NCBI GenBank assembly: GCA_030374805.1
Contig: JARGSG010000091.1
Coordinates: forward strand, 62,001 to 126,000
Direction: 5' to 3'
Length of the DNA stretch: 64,000 nt
DNA from: Gracilaria gracilis
Taxonomy: Eukaryota > Rhodophyta > Florideophyceae > Gracilariales > Gracilariaceae
The position numbers and the translations under genes were made by a program. Under the pieces are notes generated by a model. It was not told where the DNA came from. It made no database searches and worked only from the letters and a program-made list of their open reading frames with translations. Of the stretch, positions 37,814 through 49,507 are shown in pieces. Numbering within the stretch: position 1 is the first letter of the stretch; the number at the start of each line of letters is the position of its first letter.

Positions 37814-40636
37814 TCAGTACGTGCCGCCGCGGCCCGCGCCCGCGTTGAGCGCCGCCAGTCGTTGCGTGAACGCGTCGTTGCTCAGCAGTTCCTCCACGTT
37901 CACGTGCAGTCTAAAGCACCAGTTATGCTCCGGGCTGGACGGGTCATTGATCTGCTCCTCGCTCGCCTCCTTGCGCCGTAGCGAGCCGTCAATCGCCAAC
38001 AAGTCCTGCAGCGGGAAGATGGCCCACATGGCGGGACACGCCAGATGGTCCTTCACCGCCCACTCGCAGATCTCCGGTTGGCAGCTGGCCGGCGGCGGGT
38101 TGCGTCCGTCCTGCTTCATCACCTGCGTCCAGTAGCGCATGCGTTGGTCCGCGCTCAGCTCCTCCCACCAGCCGCGGAACGTGCTGGTGTCGTGCGACGA
38201 CGTCGTCGCCACACACTCGTACTTGTACTCGCTGGGAATGCCAAACTCCACATTGTCGCCGGCCGGCATGCGTTGCACCGCCAGGCTCAGAATGCTCGTC
38301 TCCTTCATCACGGACGGTACGCACTTGGGGATCATGCCCAGGTCCTCGCCGCACACCAGCATGCGGCTGGCCGACTTCATCATGGGCAGTCGTTCCAGCC
38401 CGTTCTTCTTCCACAGCTCGTCCTGCCGGTGGTGCATGTAATCGTCGTGAAGCCGGTGCAGTGAGTTTTTCCACTCGTTGGACGGCAGTTCCATGAAGCT
38501 CGTCGTCTGCTGCAGCATGAAGCGCGGGTGGAACAGGTTGGGGTCTTCCACATCCTCTAACAGACACACGTTGTTGAACAGCACAAGCATTTGTTTCATC
38601 ACCATCTCGCTGTACTTGCGTTCCTTCTCCGGCGCGTCCTCTGGCAGTGCCAGCGCCTGCTCCATCTGCTGCTCCGATTTGTACGCCTCCTTGAACTGCA
38701 GTCTGTCGTAGTACGGCTCGAAGAACTTTTCTCGAATCTTCAACCAGTCGTCTTGGAACATCTCCTGCAAGAAGCCTTCCCTCACATACGGTCTCGTGTA
38801 CCGTTCCATATCCCACAAGCCCAGCGTCTCCAGTTCCTGCCGCGTGATGCCGTGCGCTGGGTAAAAGCGCCCCGCCATGCCCGTGCGGCAGCTCTCGGGG
38901 ATCTCCCAGATGCGGAAGAAGCCCAGAATGTGGTCGATTCGGTACGCGTGAAAGTAGTTGCTCATGTGTTGCAGCCGACAGCGCCACCACGCGTAGTTGT
39001 CCTTCTTCATAATGTCCCAGTGGTACGTGGGGAACGCCCAGTTCTGCCCCTGTACAGAAAAGTAGTCGGGCGGCGCACCCACCTGCATGTGCAGGCGGAA
39101 CAAGTGCGGGTTGGTCCAAGTATCGGCGCAGTACCTGTTCACGCCGATGGGCAAATCGCCCTTGAAGATCACCTGGTGGTCGGCCGCAAAGTCGGCCGCC
39201 GCCTTGAGCTGCTTGTGAAGGTGGTACTGGATGTAGTACGTCATTGCCAGATACTCGAAATGAAACGTATCGGGAGAGGCCAGCTCCCTCATCTGCTGCA
39301 GGGATATACTGCTTCGCGCGCCCCATTCATCGTAGTTGGAGCTGCCATTAATCTCCATGAAGAACCTGAACAGCGCGTACGGAACGAGCCAGCGCTGATG
39401 CTGGTCAAACCACTCCAGAAATTGGTCCGACTGCAAGAATTGCTCCCTCTGCATCTTGTACATGCTCTTGATAAAGTAGTTCTTCGCGGCAATCATCTTC
39501 ATGTAGTCAATCTTGGGCAGCGCGTTCAGCTGCTCCCTCTTCTGCTCATACTCGTTCCTCAGCGCGGGCGGCAGCTCACCCAGCGCCTCGATGTTGAGGT
39601 ACTGCGGATGCAGCGCAAAACTGGACACGGCCGAGTACGGGTAGCCATCCATGTAGTTGTTGTGCGCCCTGGTATCATTGACGGGCAGCAGCTGCAACAG
39701 CTGATAGCCGGCCTTGCTGCAAAAGCGCACCATGTCCGGTAGGTCGGTGAACTCGCCCACGCCAAACGAGCGCTTGGAGCGAATGGAGAACACCGGCAAC
39801 GCGACTCCAACGCCCTTCCAGCGCTTCTCAAACGCAAACGGCTTCTCGCTCGGCGCCACCACGACCGGCACGTTGTCCTCCCCGCCGGCGCCATCGTCCG
39901 TGATGAAGGCGACGTCGGCGTCATTGAGCGTGAGCTCCCTGCTGACAGCGTCCTCGAACAGCAGCACACCATCGCGGCGAATGACAAAGCGGTACAGCAC
40001 GCGGCGCGTCTCGGCGCCAAACGGCACATGCACGCTCCACTCCGGCGCGCGGAACGAGCTCAGCGGCACCGCATTCGCCACATCATTCGCGCCCAGCTGT
40101 TCACAGTCGCCCACCACACACACTTGGTCGCCCAGCGCGACGCGCGGCACAAACACGTCAAAGCGCAGCACAACGCCGCGCGGCTTCATGCGACGCACGT
40201 CCGCCACCGCGCCGCGGTACGCCGTGGCCATATACACCTTGAGCCCCTGTCGCGGCACGCGGAACACCACGTCGGTGAAAGCGGAGGTACCAAACACGTC
40301 GCGCTCGGGCGAGGGCGCGGCGCGCCACGCGTCGCGCAGCAGCACGCGTTGCGACGGCGCGTACGGCGAGAGGTCGAGCTCGCGGTAGCCGCCCGCCTCC
40401 CAGCTCACGTCGCGATCGGCGCGCAGGCCGTACTTGTAGCGCAGCTGGCGCGCGGCGCCGGGCGCGTTGCGCGACGCCGTCCACACGCCCGGCGGCTCGA
40501 AGCGCAGCGGCGTGGCGGAGCGCGCCGCGTCCACGGGCGGCGAGTGGCGCTCCGGCTGCACGCTCAGCACGATGGTCTGGCCGAACGAGGTGGCGGCCGT
40601 CACGCAGAAGCGCAGCTCGGGCGTGCGCGGCGGCGC

Positions 40637-40680
<44 letters not shown>

Positions 40681-40765
40681 GCGCGCCCATGCGGTCAAAG
40701 TGCGCGCTCATGAGCGACGCCACGTCGTGGCGGCCGTTGATGGCGGGCGACGCGTTGGGCTCCAT
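37814..40765 (-). CDS. DPE2: Disproportionating enzyme 2 (DPE2), CBM20x2-GH77 4-alpha-glucanotransferase
   Basis: Cytosolic glucanotransferase that moves glucose from maltose to a heteroglycan, part of starch breakdown. 983 aa, ATG at 40765. After a Ser-Pro run (from a GGCGAC microsatellite) come two CBM20-type starch-binding domains (about 50-165, with FCVTAATSFGQTIVLS; about 170-290, with LRFDVFVPRVALGDQVCVVG), then GH77 from about 310 to the end. GH77 signatures: KRSFGVGEFTDLPDMV; nucleophile Asp in YRIDHILGFFRIWEIP; acid/base Glu in LVCGEDLGMIP; transition-state Asp in TSSHDTSTFRGWW. The ~150-aa insertion within GH77 that marks DPE2 is present (VREGFLQEMFQDDWLKIREK region). Length and order match the family. 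Presence of DPE2 argues for cytosolic starch or glycogen, as in red algae, glaucophytes, plants and some amoebae. Confidence 0.95.
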
Positions 40766-41512
40766 GGAGGCTGTGGGCGGATGGGGCTGCTGCGCGGCGA
40801 TTGTCGGCCGCGACGCAGCTGCTGACGGCTCCGGCGGCGGCGGCGGCGGCGGGCGGCGCGCACGCGCTCACGCGCTCTCTCAAGTGCTCACCGCCGCGAG
40901 CTCATGACGCCAAGCAATGCAAATGCACGGCGCGCAACGGCGCGCCAACCCGCGTGTAATATCTGCACAAAGCGCGCGCACACGCTGACACACGGCGCCC
41001 ACGAGCGCCACCGTTGCCACCTCGTGCACGGCGTACACGCGGCCCAGCGCGCCGATCCGTTACGCGCTACACGTGTACTGCTTTGGCGTGAGCGCGCAAC
41101 GTAAGCCACGCACGCGCTGGCTGCCAGCGCGGCGCGCGTCGCATCGCGCGCTCGTTGCGCCACCGCGCTGCGCCCCGCGTCTGTTATTCGCCGCGCCCAT
41201 CAGCGTGTTATCAGCTTGCCGGCCCGCCGCGCGCGCCATCGCTCGCCGCCCGCCCCGTCCGCCCCGTCCGCCCCGCCCCGCCCCGCCCGCCGCCACCGCT
41301 CGCTCGCGCGGCGCTCAGAGCTGTGCCGCACTCTCCCGTGCACTCGCGTCGCGCGTCCGTTGCATCCACACGCCCCCCCCCTCCCGCCGACTCTCCGTCG
41401 CGCAACGTCCTCAACCGCCTCGTCAACTTGTTGCCGCTTCACGTCCGCGCCGCGCGTCTAACCCGCCTCGCTCCCCCTACCCTTTCGCTAACGCTCCGCC
41501 GCTGTATCTGCC
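40766..41512. other. GC-rich divergent promoter region between DPE2 and V-ATPase B
   Basis: The 747 bp separate the two start codons. No gene is supported; open frames on both strands reflect CG-rich composition. CCCGCCCCG-type boxes near 41260-41290 could bind GC-box factors. Confidence 0.5.
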
Positions 41513-43021
41513 ATGGCTACCGAGTCACTCACCTCCAAGATGGAGGCATTCAACATCAACAAGGCCGCGGCCGAGCAGGACTTTGTGCTCAAGCCGCGCC
41601 TGGACTACCGCACTGTGTCGGCCGTCAACGGCCCGCTCGTCGTGCTCGACAACGTCAAGTTCCCGCGCTACGCCGAGATCGTCACCCTCACGCTGGGCGA
41701 CGGCTCCAAGCGCCGCGGCCAGGTGCTGGAGGTCAACGGCGACAAGGCCGTCGTGCAGGTCTTCGAGGGCACCACCGGCATTGATAACCGCAACACCCAC
41801 GTCGAGTTCTCCGGCGAAATTATGAAGACGCCCGTGTCCAGGGATATGCTCGGCCGCGTCTTCAACGGATCGGGCAAACCCATTGACGACGGACCGCCCG
41901 TTATCCCCGAGGCCTACCTGGATATTGCGGGTTCGTCCATCAACCCGCAGTCGCGTACCTACCCGGAGGAGATGATTCAGACCGGAATTTCCACCATCGA
42001 CGTCATGAACTCCATCGCACGTGGTCAGAAGATCCCGCTCTTCAGCGCCGCCGGTCTGCCTCACAACGAGGTCGCCGCGCAGATCTGTCGCCAGGCCGGG
42101 CTCGTCAAGAACGCCGAGAGCGGCGACGGCGAGGACCAGGACTTTGCCATTGTGTTCGCCGCCATGGGTGTCAACATGGAGGCCGCGCGCTTCTTCAGAC
42201 AGGACTTTGAGGAGAATGGTGCCATGGGAAAGGTCACGCTGTTCCTCAACCTCGCCAATGACCCCACCATCGAACGTATCGTCACGCCGCGTCTCGCACT
42301 CACCGCCGCCGAGTACCTCGCGTACGAGTGTGGCATGCATGTGCTCGTCATCCTCACCGACATGAGCTCTTATGCTGATGCGCTTCGAGAGGTGTCTGCC
42401 GCGCGTGAGGAGGTGCCTGGTCGTCGTGGTTATCCCGGTTACATGTATACGGATCTTGCTACCATCTACGAGCGAGCCGGTCGTGTGGAGGGTCGTCCCG
42501 GCTCCATCACGCAGCTGCCCATTCTCACTATGCCTAACGATGATATCACTCATCCCATCCCCGATCTCACGGGCTACATTACTGAGGGTCAGATCTACCT
42601 GGACCGCCAGCTGCACAACCGTCAGATCTACCCGCCCATCAATGTGCTGCCGTCGCTGTCACGTCTGATGAAGTCCGCCATCGGCGAAGGCATGACGCGC
42701 AAGGACCACGGTGACGTGTCCAATCAGCTGTACGCCGGCTACGCCATTGGAAAGGATGTGATCGCCATGAAGGCGGTGGTGGGAGAGGAGGCGCTGTCGT
42801 CCGAGGATCTGTTGTACCTGGAGTTCCACGACAAGTTCGAGAAGAAGTTCGTGTCGCAGGGCGCGTACGAGATCAGGGACGTGTTCGCGTCGCTGGACTT
42901 GGCGTGGTCGCTGCTGCGTACGTTCCCGCAGGGCATGTTGAGACGTATCCCCGGAAAGGTGCTCAAGGAGTTCTATCACCGAAAGGGCGCCGAGACGGAG
43001 GAGACGCCCGCAGCCGAGTGA
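41513..43021 (+). CDS. VMA2: V-type H+-ATPase subunit B
   Basis: Non-catalytic nucleotide-binding subunit of the V1 sector, which forms the A3B3 hexamer driving proton pumping into vacuoles and endomembranes. 502 aa, ATG at 41513 in GCCATGG context; length is normal for the family. Visible landmarks: [80 protein letters not shown] in place of a Walker A loop, as expected for [62 protein letters not shown] pan-eukaryotic housekeeping gene without introns here. A decayed copy lies at 59370-60894. Confidence 0.97.
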   Translation: MATESLTSKMEAFNINKAAAEQDFVLKPRLDYRTVSAVNGPLVVLDNVKFPRYAEIVTLTLGDGSKRRGQVLEVNGDKAVVQVFEGTTGIDNRNTHVEFSGEIMKTPVSRDMLGRVFNGSGKPIDDGPPVIPEAYLDIAGSSINPQSRTYPEEMIQTGISTIDVMNSIARGQKIPLFSAAGLPHNEVAAQICRQAGLVKNAESGDGEDQDFAIVFAAMGVNMEAARFFRQDFEENGAMGKVTLFLNLANDPTIERIVTPRLALTAAEYLAYECGMHVLVILTDMSSYADALREVSAAREEVPGRRGYPGYMYTDLATIYERAGRVEGRPGSITQLPILTMPNDDITHPIPDLTGYITEGQIYLDRQLHNRQIYPPINVLPSLSRLMKSAIGEGMTRKDHGDVSNQLYAGYAIGKDVIAMKAVVGEEALSSEDLLYLEFHDKFEKKFVSQGAYEIRDVFASLDLAWSLLRTFPQGMLRRIPGKVLKEFYHRKGAETEETPAAE

Positions 43022-43225
43022 TGGCTCTGCACACGTAGAGCGTTTTTTCGCGTTTTTGTTTTGGAGGCGCCACGTCGCGTGGCGCCTCTGACTGACCTTC
43101 TTCCGCGCCTGAGTGACAGCTCTTGTCGTCAACTTGTCGCGCTAGGTGTCATGCTGACATGGGCCGCCCATGGCGTGCTGCGTTGTGGTGCTTTTTTAAC
43201 ATAAAATATTTTAAAATGTGTTTGA

Positions 43226-43367
43226 CTACTTTCGGGAGCAAACTTTGCGTTTGAACTTCTCACAGCGCATTTGCAACTTGCGCCAGTCCTGCTTGATGGT
43301 CCAGTGCGTCTCCCTGTGCATGGCAATGCCGAATCTCCCGTACCCGAGGGGAAGCCGAGTCCCATTG
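43226..43367 (-). CDS. Probable terminal exon of an unidentified small protein
   Basis: The minus strand has CTAAC, then ACAAAACATTCTTAG, an intron-like branch point and acceptor, followed by an exon of 142 nt ending in TAG at 43226-43228. It would encode a 46-aa basic C-terminus (GTRLPLGYGRFGIAMHRETH, WTIKQDWRKLQMRCEKFKRK, VCSRK). The same exon and acceptor persist in the duplicated copy (61099-61240) with few changes. The frame is closed by TAA just upstream, so an upstream exon to the right is required; I could not place its donor. Evidence is the conserved reading frame plus splice signals. It could be a chance ORF in the 3' flank of the V-ATPase gene. Confidence 0.4.
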
Positions 43368-43963
43368 CTAAGAATGTTTTGTTAGACAATGCACCCTGGA
43401 CTTCGTAGTACCGGATTTGTCTTCTGGCTCTCCGGGAGTTCTTTCCTCTGCACTCAGTTGGCCAAAGCCCTCTTTTTCCCTCTCCCAGTGCATCTTCAAC
43501 CCCTTCTACTTTTCATCCGCTGCCTCGGATACATCTGTTGTCGGAGCATCTCCTGGCCTCAGTTTAGGTATCACGGCGCTTCCGACTGAACTGGAGCGAC
43601 GTTGATCTTTTCAGGATGCGCTTCAATGTCAAAGAAGCTCATGCTATCTTCCATTATTATCTGCAGCACTTGAACGATCTAGCCGCCTAGTATTGCCAAG
43701 AAGTTTTGGAGGCCAAACAACTTTAGTTTCTCAGGAACTAATATACAAAAAAAAAACAGATATAATCAATCAATACGTAGTTTTATTCATATAGTACTCG
43801 ATTCTGTAATACAGCGAGCTGCCGCAAGAAAGAATTTGGCGGCCTTGTGTTTCCTTCATTTGCGCGAATAATTCTCTCTGATGTGCTACATCCGTGTCAC
43901 ACTCATTCTCCGCTGAGATGAGCATCAAAAAAACCGGCGATGAAGGGGTTGAAACAAAGAAGT
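43368..43963. other. Intergenic, most diverged part of the duplication
   Basis: No gene recognised. It contains an A-rich tract (43747-43757) and AT-rich DNA (43740-43800). Should hold the upstream exon(s) of the small gene ending at 43226, if that gene is real. Confidence 0.4.
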
Positions 43964-44359
43964 TTAGGTACGTGGCGGCTTGTACTTGAATCTCCCGTTC
44001 GCAACACCTCCACTATTACCACACGCAGCAAAACAAGCCGCACCACCGGTGATACAAAGTGGGGCACAACCCTCAGCTTCGGGAGCACACAAAGCAATGC
44101 AAGCGCCCACCGCCGCAGAGCATGAAATATCACAGATGATTTGCCCGGCGCTGTTGAGCTTCTTGACCTTTCCGCAGCATTTCAAAACTTTGGAGTTCAC
44201 GAGTTTCTGCTTTTCGCTCTTGCTCTTATTCCTGTATCTGCGCCAGTGGAATCGTCCAACGATGCTTTTCTTGTAGATACTGTCACATCGCTTATCTCGG
44301 GCTTGGGCGATTGTGAGGACAGCGAGAATGAGGGCTGCAAAAAAGATGGCTCGGACCAT
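43964..44359 (-). CDS. Secreted cysteine-rich small protein
   Basis: 131 aa, ATG at 44359. The N-terminus MVRAIFFAALILAVLTIAQA is a clear signal peptide with an Ala-x-Ala cleavage site. The mature protein starts basic (RDKRCDSIYKKSIVGRFHWR) and ends with a cysteine-dense module (CCGKVKKL, CDISCSAAVGACIALCAPEA, CAPLCITGGAACFAACGNSG), about 12 Cys in all, which suggests several disulfides. No family recognised; small Cys-rich secreted proteins include cell-wall, adhesive and antimicrobial types, none of which can be assigned here. The duplicated copy at 61860-62256 has an extra A in the signal-peptide region that breaks the frame. Confidence 0.75.
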   Translation of the reverse strand: MVRAIFFAALILAVLTIAQARDKRCDSIYKKSIVGRFHWRRYRNKSKSEKQKLVNSKVLKCCGKVKKLNSAGQIICDISCSAAVGACIALCAPEAEGCAPLCITGGAACFAACGNSGGVANGRFKYKPPRT

Positions 44360-46003
44360 AGTGCGAGAATGAGGGCAAGAGCGGGGAACGTAGGCTCGTT
44401 TGTATTTCGAAAAGGTTGTGAACTGTAGGTGGTTGTCGTTGGGATGTGAAACCCCTCTTGGAGCCGTGCAGGGAGTCCTTTTTATACGGTACGAGGTGGG
44501 TTTTGTTGTTCAAATTTTTCCAGCGTCTGCAACGTCTGGCATGACGGGGGGTGAAAGGGATGTACGCGTTGTTGAGAGGCACGAAGGCCAGAGAATGTCT
44601 CAAGACTCCATATTATGGAACAAAGACGCGGGTCTTATTGAAAGAGAGAAAGAATAAGGGTAAACTCAGTATAGAAAAACGTAGAAGTGTAGAATGTAAG
44701 AAAGTGTGTTCAAAAGGTATCTCAACCTTTGAGCAAAGAAGTGTGAGAGGTGTGAGCGTTAGAGGCTCATGAGTTTTGTTGTAACCCCGATTGTTTTCAT
44801 AGGTTGTTTCCAAGGTAAGAATCTAGAATGGCTCTTGGGTTGAGACAGTACTACGTATGTAGGTTTTGCCTTTTTGTAGAGAGAAACTCTCTAGATCACT
44901 TCGACACAAGCGGCAGCAAAAGAGCTTGTCCCCGAAATGAGCTGGACTTGTCGTGCTGGTTGCTGGCCGTCACGTTGGGTGGCAACCATCTATTTTAAGA
45001 TACACGTCACGAGAAGCTCAAAAAGCTCGGTGACACACGTGACCGCGCTGACCACGCGCGTCTCATACGAGTGCCGTCGCACGCTGCTATCACATCGTGC
45101 GCGCATTCCCCCCGATGCCACCGCTTTTTCAACAGTGCTTGCGCTAGATATGCGCGCCGCTCGCGGCGGCGCAAACGCCCGTCACCTTCGTCTTCTGCAA
45201 CAGTGCGAACGGCCTCGGTAACGACAGCGACTGACGACTGAGGTTTTATAGTTGTACGGTACATGTAGTAACCTACACGCAGTTAGGGGCTTAGTAAGTT
45301 ACCGTATATGTAAACACGAGAGGTGATTCCAGGAGTAGAGGGCAATGTCAGCTGCGATGCACACCGTGAATGCAACAAAAGTAGAGTGCCAACACGGACA
45401 CTTGCCGATAATCAGGTAGAGTAACACGACGCGGAGCAATGACTTGGCGTTGACTCTGTTTTAGAACTTGTTGCGTGGCGCTTTTGTACCGGTTTGCATT
45501 GATTGTGTGTGCGGCTATAAAGCCGGCGACCGCCGGTAAATAAGCGAGAAGGTTTGAGGACATTGTCATTGAATGCTGTTGCTTGCGAGAAGCAGCAGCG
45601 TTCAACAAAAGAAGGGTTAGTATCGCGTGCTTGGTCAAGTTTTAAAAAAACTCGCGATACCATACTTGTAACAAAGACGGTTTACGTTTGCTCGTGCTGG
45701 CAGTTCTATGCCCTGGGAGCCGAGCAATCTGCATTCTCGGAACGCCTATTGTATTGCAGTGTATTTCAAACTCAAGCCTGTGATGTAACTAACAGACTAG
45801 AACTACAACCTCGATCTCCGTAGTGCAACCCCCTCGCCAAATAAACGTTGGTTGCAAAGCTGGAGTTTCACCGAGTTTCATAAAGATGTCAAGGACTTTC
45901 CATATTCCCTTCACATCTTACTCTTTACCTTCAACCGCGAGCAATCCCATTTCTCGCCAACTTATTCTTCTGCTTAAGAAAGTCTGGCGCACTGCAACAC
46001 AAC
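44360..46003. other. Intergenic, conserved between the two duplicated copies
   Basis: About 1.6 kb with only short ORFs. The best is a 73-codon minus-strand frame from an ATG near 45569 with a hydrophobic start (SNLLAYLPAVAGFIAAHTIN), identical in the second copy, but identity here is general and not evidence of coding. Confidence 0.45.
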
Positions 46004-46513
46004 CTACAGTTCGTTGCATGCACCACTGTTTGGACGATCAGCCGCAATGAAACCCGGGTCAGTAATAACGCAAGTAAGCCCAGGCGCACACTTTACCGGA
46101 CGTGAGAAATGCACGCCAGTAGTAGAACAGGTCTCTCCAAGCATCCTGCAACCTAGACCCACAAGGCTGCAGCAGTCCGGTTTATCGCCGGAGATAAAGG
46201 GGCCGTTAGGGATATTCTGGGGGTTGTCGCAATCCTCGTTCGGTCCCGGATCCGGTTGAGATGGCGGTGGTTTTGTAGGAGGAGAATCGATTGGTGTCGT
46301 GGGAGGAACACCGATTGGTCCAGGGCGATACTGCTCTAGTAACCAGCTTACACATGACTGAGGTGGCGGTTGCGGACAGGGGGCCTTGATGCAGACGATC
46401 TGAGTGCGGCATTCTCGAGCCACATTTGAGAAGCAGAACTGAACGGAACAGAGTTCCATTGCGAGCGCGCTGCAAAGAAAGAGCGCGCCTAGGAAAACGT
46501 GAGAGACCTTCAT
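46004..46513 (-). CDS. Secreted cysteine- and proline-rich protein
   Basis: 169 aa, ATG at 46513. Signal peptide MKVSHVFLGALFLCSALAME. The N-terminal module has CSVQFCFSNVARECRTQIVC and IKAPCPQPPPQSCVSWLLEQ, then a Pro/Thr/Ser linker (VPPTTPIDSPPTKPPPSQPD), then a C-terminal module with CCSLVGLGCRMLGETCSTTG and CAPGLTCVITDPGF. The two-module, Pro-linked, Cys-rich form is like extracellular matrix or cell-wall proteins; no specific family is claimed. It lies about 1.6 kb from the other Cys-rich gene on the same strand. The 3' end of a second copy enters the window at its right edge (63901-64000). Confidence 0.75.
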   Translation of the reverse strand: MKVSHVFLGALFLCSALAMELCSVQFCFSNVARECRTQIVCIKAPCPQPPPQSCVSWLLEQYRPGPIGVPPTTPIDSPPTKPPPSQPDPGPNEDCDNPQNIPNGPFISGDKPDCCSLVGLGCRMLGETCSTTGVHFSRPVKCAPGLTCVITDPGFIAADRPNSGACNEL

Positions 46514-48207
46514 GATGCGGGGCTATGTGGCAAAGAAAAGAGGAGGCGGGATCTGGCCGTCGGCGATCGCAAGTGCAGTGTACTGCTGCTGTCGCAACTG
46601 CTCTTATAAGGCAGGGCTTGACTGAATTTGGAGTTAAGGGATGCGCAATGGAGTATGCCTTACGAACGGCATTGTTGCATTGCTTCTAGGCGGACTGTCT
46701 ACTGCGCGCAAAACTCTCAACCAGCCTCCAGCCTCTAGCTAGAAGAGCGACAAACAATGGCTACAGTTCACGAAATAGGTAACTTACCGACGGTAAACTT
46801 TATATAGAGCCAAAATTGTTTTGTGCTCTGGTAGTAAGTGCAAACATCCCTCCACTTGCCCTTGGCGGAAGATCATAACGGGGCAAACTGGAGAGCACAT
46901 AAAAGCCAGAGAAGCAAGAGAGTCGCCCATGAACACGGGGATGAACATGGGAGAGATCCACGAACCTTTGGAATTCCAAAACACCATACAAGTCTCAAAC
47001 TACAATCACATTGCCACCTTATTGTATCCAAATTCAAGTTCCAACTCGTTGAGCTTTTAAAGCAAAGCATTAATTTGTGTAGTGTAGGTTGTTGCCCTCC
47101 GCGAAATACATAAAGTTAAAGTCGTTGTGCTTCCCGACCGCTACACGTAAGCTTTAGATAAAGTTACCTGTACACCCAGTTACCGCATTTAGTGTCAGCA
47201 GGTATTTAGTGTAACTTCCGTAGGTTATATGTAGCGGCAAATTGCTGGCACAAACAAGTAGTGTAACAATGATCCCATCTTCATAGAAGACACTGCTTTA
47301 CACCACCGACGGCGACAAGTACTCTGGTCGCCGGTACAACCAGAAAAGCCTTCGGATCACCTTCGGTCCTCGCCGTTCAAACGCTCCGACGATGCCTCAT
47401 GATCGCAGGCGAAATGCTCCTCCGACTATTTTGAGAAAGAGAAGTCAAAAAGGTTACCAAGGGTAACGCTCCTAGCCCTCTCTAGACTTGTAACGTTCCT
47501 AGCCCTCTTGACTTCTCTTTCTGTCTGTTCCCACATCTTCTCACCTCACAACCGGCCCTGAAAGGGCCTCTCCCGCCCGCGCGCTGTCGCTGCGCCGCTA
47601 CACCGCGTCCTCCCTGCTGACCCAGCACCGCAAGCCCATCACAACTTTTCCACCACCCGACAGAAGGCAGTAGTACTCTTTGCCAACTGCAAGTCAGTTC
47701 TTGCGGTCCACTGCCTCGTCAGACAACTTGCCAGTCCTTGCATCAAACCAGTTCGGCAATTCAATAGAAGAGAATTGGATGGCAATCGTCTTCTCTCTAG
47801 GTGTGGTTTATTACTCCCTATTTCGAAACAACAAGAAGCCTACATTACCTACATATAGCCTTCTCTCCTGAACAACGCCAGAAATTTTAAAGGCCATTCT
47901 TTGATAATCTCAATCATTGTCTTGTCTTTTCTTTCCTGTAGGACACGCAGTTCACTTCTTCTCGAACAGATTGTAAGCGGACACCGAAATAAGATGTGAT
48001 CTACATCTTTTTTTGCTTCTCTACCGCATTAGTTTCGTGTTGGTCTTTTGTCTACGTGCGTGGAAACCGGATAAAGATTGTACACACGACCAGTTCAGAA
48101 CTGAGCCAAAACCACTTTTGCCACAACCTGGTGGTAACTGTTGATCCATTCAACTTTATATTCCGACAACATCTCCCACTTGATCATAGATGTATCTATT
48201 GATGTAT
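46514..48207. other. Intergenic with a foldback element
   Basis: No gene supported. Contains a 15-bp perfect inverted repeat (47434-47448 and 47508-47522) enclosing a direct repeat CTAGCCCTCT, possibly a small foldback insertion. Confidence 0.5.
47434..47522. repeat. 15-bp inverted repeat enclosing short direct repeats
   Basis: AGAAAGAGAAGTCAA and its exact reverse complement, 59 nt apart. The spacer carries AACGCTCCTAGCCCTCT and AACGTTCCTAGCCCTCT. Resembles a MITE-like or foldback remnant; function unknown. Confidence 0.7.
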
Positions 48208-49029
48208 CTATTGGTACAAAGGTCTGCCTGTCGAACCCAAGTTAGTTGTTTCCTTGGAATTGACGGGCAGTCTGGCCGCCAGACTCTGGCGTTTCACAAC
48301 GTAAAGCAAGTTTTCAATGCGAACACCAGATCGTCCGTCTTCACAGTACACAGGTCCATTGCTCACAATCACTCCTTTCAGCACCTCTACGTCCGATCTT
48401 GGACGGGAAAAAATGCAGTGGGGACCTTCATGAACATTCAGACATGCACCCACCCCGTGCCCAGTGCCATACCTGTAGTCCAACCCGACGCTCCATAGCG
48501 AGACACGGATAAGGGCAGCAACATGGGCCCAGTCGTATCGTCTGGGAACACTACTGAGTCAATTCGGATGTGACCTTGCAAAACTGGCGTGAAACACACT
48601 TTCTCATGATCCGTAGCATTTCCTCCCAGTCTAGAGTCCAAGGTGCATTGTTCGGGTTACATCGGTCGTTCCGTCTACCAACGGTAGGCAACAAAAAAGA
48701 AAAAAAAATTCTGTTAGACTCTGGCGGTTCAGTATGTACCAACGGTAGCGTAACGTTACCTCTGCGGAAGGTTCTTCAGATAGTTTCATGGCCGCATTGA
48801 ACTCGGAAATAGGAGCTTTGCCATAATTCACGTAGTATTGAGCCAACATAGGAACCATGAGAGGGCCACACCGTGGCAAATATGTATGCGCCTCTTGCAC
48901 TCCCTGTAGTACTCGTTCAGATTCTACGCGGTCATTACCAACGGTATCAGCGCTTCCACGGATTTTTGTCTGCTCCCTATTTTCACATGCTCTCAAGAAG
49001 CTCACTATCCCTGTCGTTAAACTAGCCAA
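48208..49029 (-). pseudogene. Aminopeptidase P (X-Pro aminopeptidase, M24B) pseudogene
   Basis: The minus strand shows M24B motifs in correct order but in shifting frames. These are GVQEAHTYLPRCGPLMV...YYVNYGKAPISEFNAAMKLSE; VDGTTDVTRTMHLG (metal-binding Asp region); FTPVLQGHIRIDSVVFPDDT; DYRYGTGHGVGACLNVHEGP (metal-binding His and surrounding signature); and EDGRSGVRIENLLYVV (metal-binding Glu region). The intact enzyme removes N-terminal residues before proline. Here at least three frame changes and a T/A-rich insertion (around 48695-48712) disrupt it, and the N-terminal creatinase domain is missing. Introns do not obviously explain all breaks. ACCAACGGTA recurs three times across the breaks (48678, 48737, 48938), which might reflect small repeat-mediated rearrangements. 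Confidence 0.8.
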
Positions 49030-49507
49030 CTCTAAGAACTTCTACTGACATCATCATCTTCTGTAGAAGATTCTACTGACAAGTAGGCGATGGATTACCC
49101 TTCAGAATCTGGCTATTGGTTTCGAGTTGGAAGTGTTTACTTTGTTGGCTGTCTTGGGTTGGGAGCGGCATCGCTCCCGAACAGGACCGGTCGGCTGAAA
49201 AGCACATCATTGAGCGCCACGGTGAGATGCATTTGCTCTGTGACATTGTTGACACTTGTGAACAGTGTCACGAAAGCATGAAGTACATGTAGTACACGTC
49301 GTGTACGTGGTGTTCCTGGTGCGGATTCTTCTCGCCGCGCCTCGCGAGCAGTAAACTTTACGGCAACTCCGCGCCCTGCCCGCTGACGAGCAGCGGGGAG
49401 CACAAGTTCATGGGGGGACGTGGACAAGGATCTTACTGATGCTCCTGAGCGCGGCCAAAGGCGAGGTGATGGCGCAGGAGGGTTTAATCATCCTGTCCAC
49501 GCGTACA

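Larger units (their letters stand above)
41501..46103 (+). repeat. Segmental duplication, copy 1
   Basis: Matches 59370-64000 over its whole length, with offset rising from 17,869 to 17,897 through small indels. Most of it is nearly identical, including non-coding DNA; 43,400-43,900 is more diverged. Copy 1 keeps intact reading frames and its own promoter. Since copy 2 runs off the window, the true right end may lie beyond 46103. Confidence 0.95.

Noticed and set aside
43389..43589. Small hydrophobic plus-strand ORF
   Set aside because: Not preserved in the second copy of the duplication.
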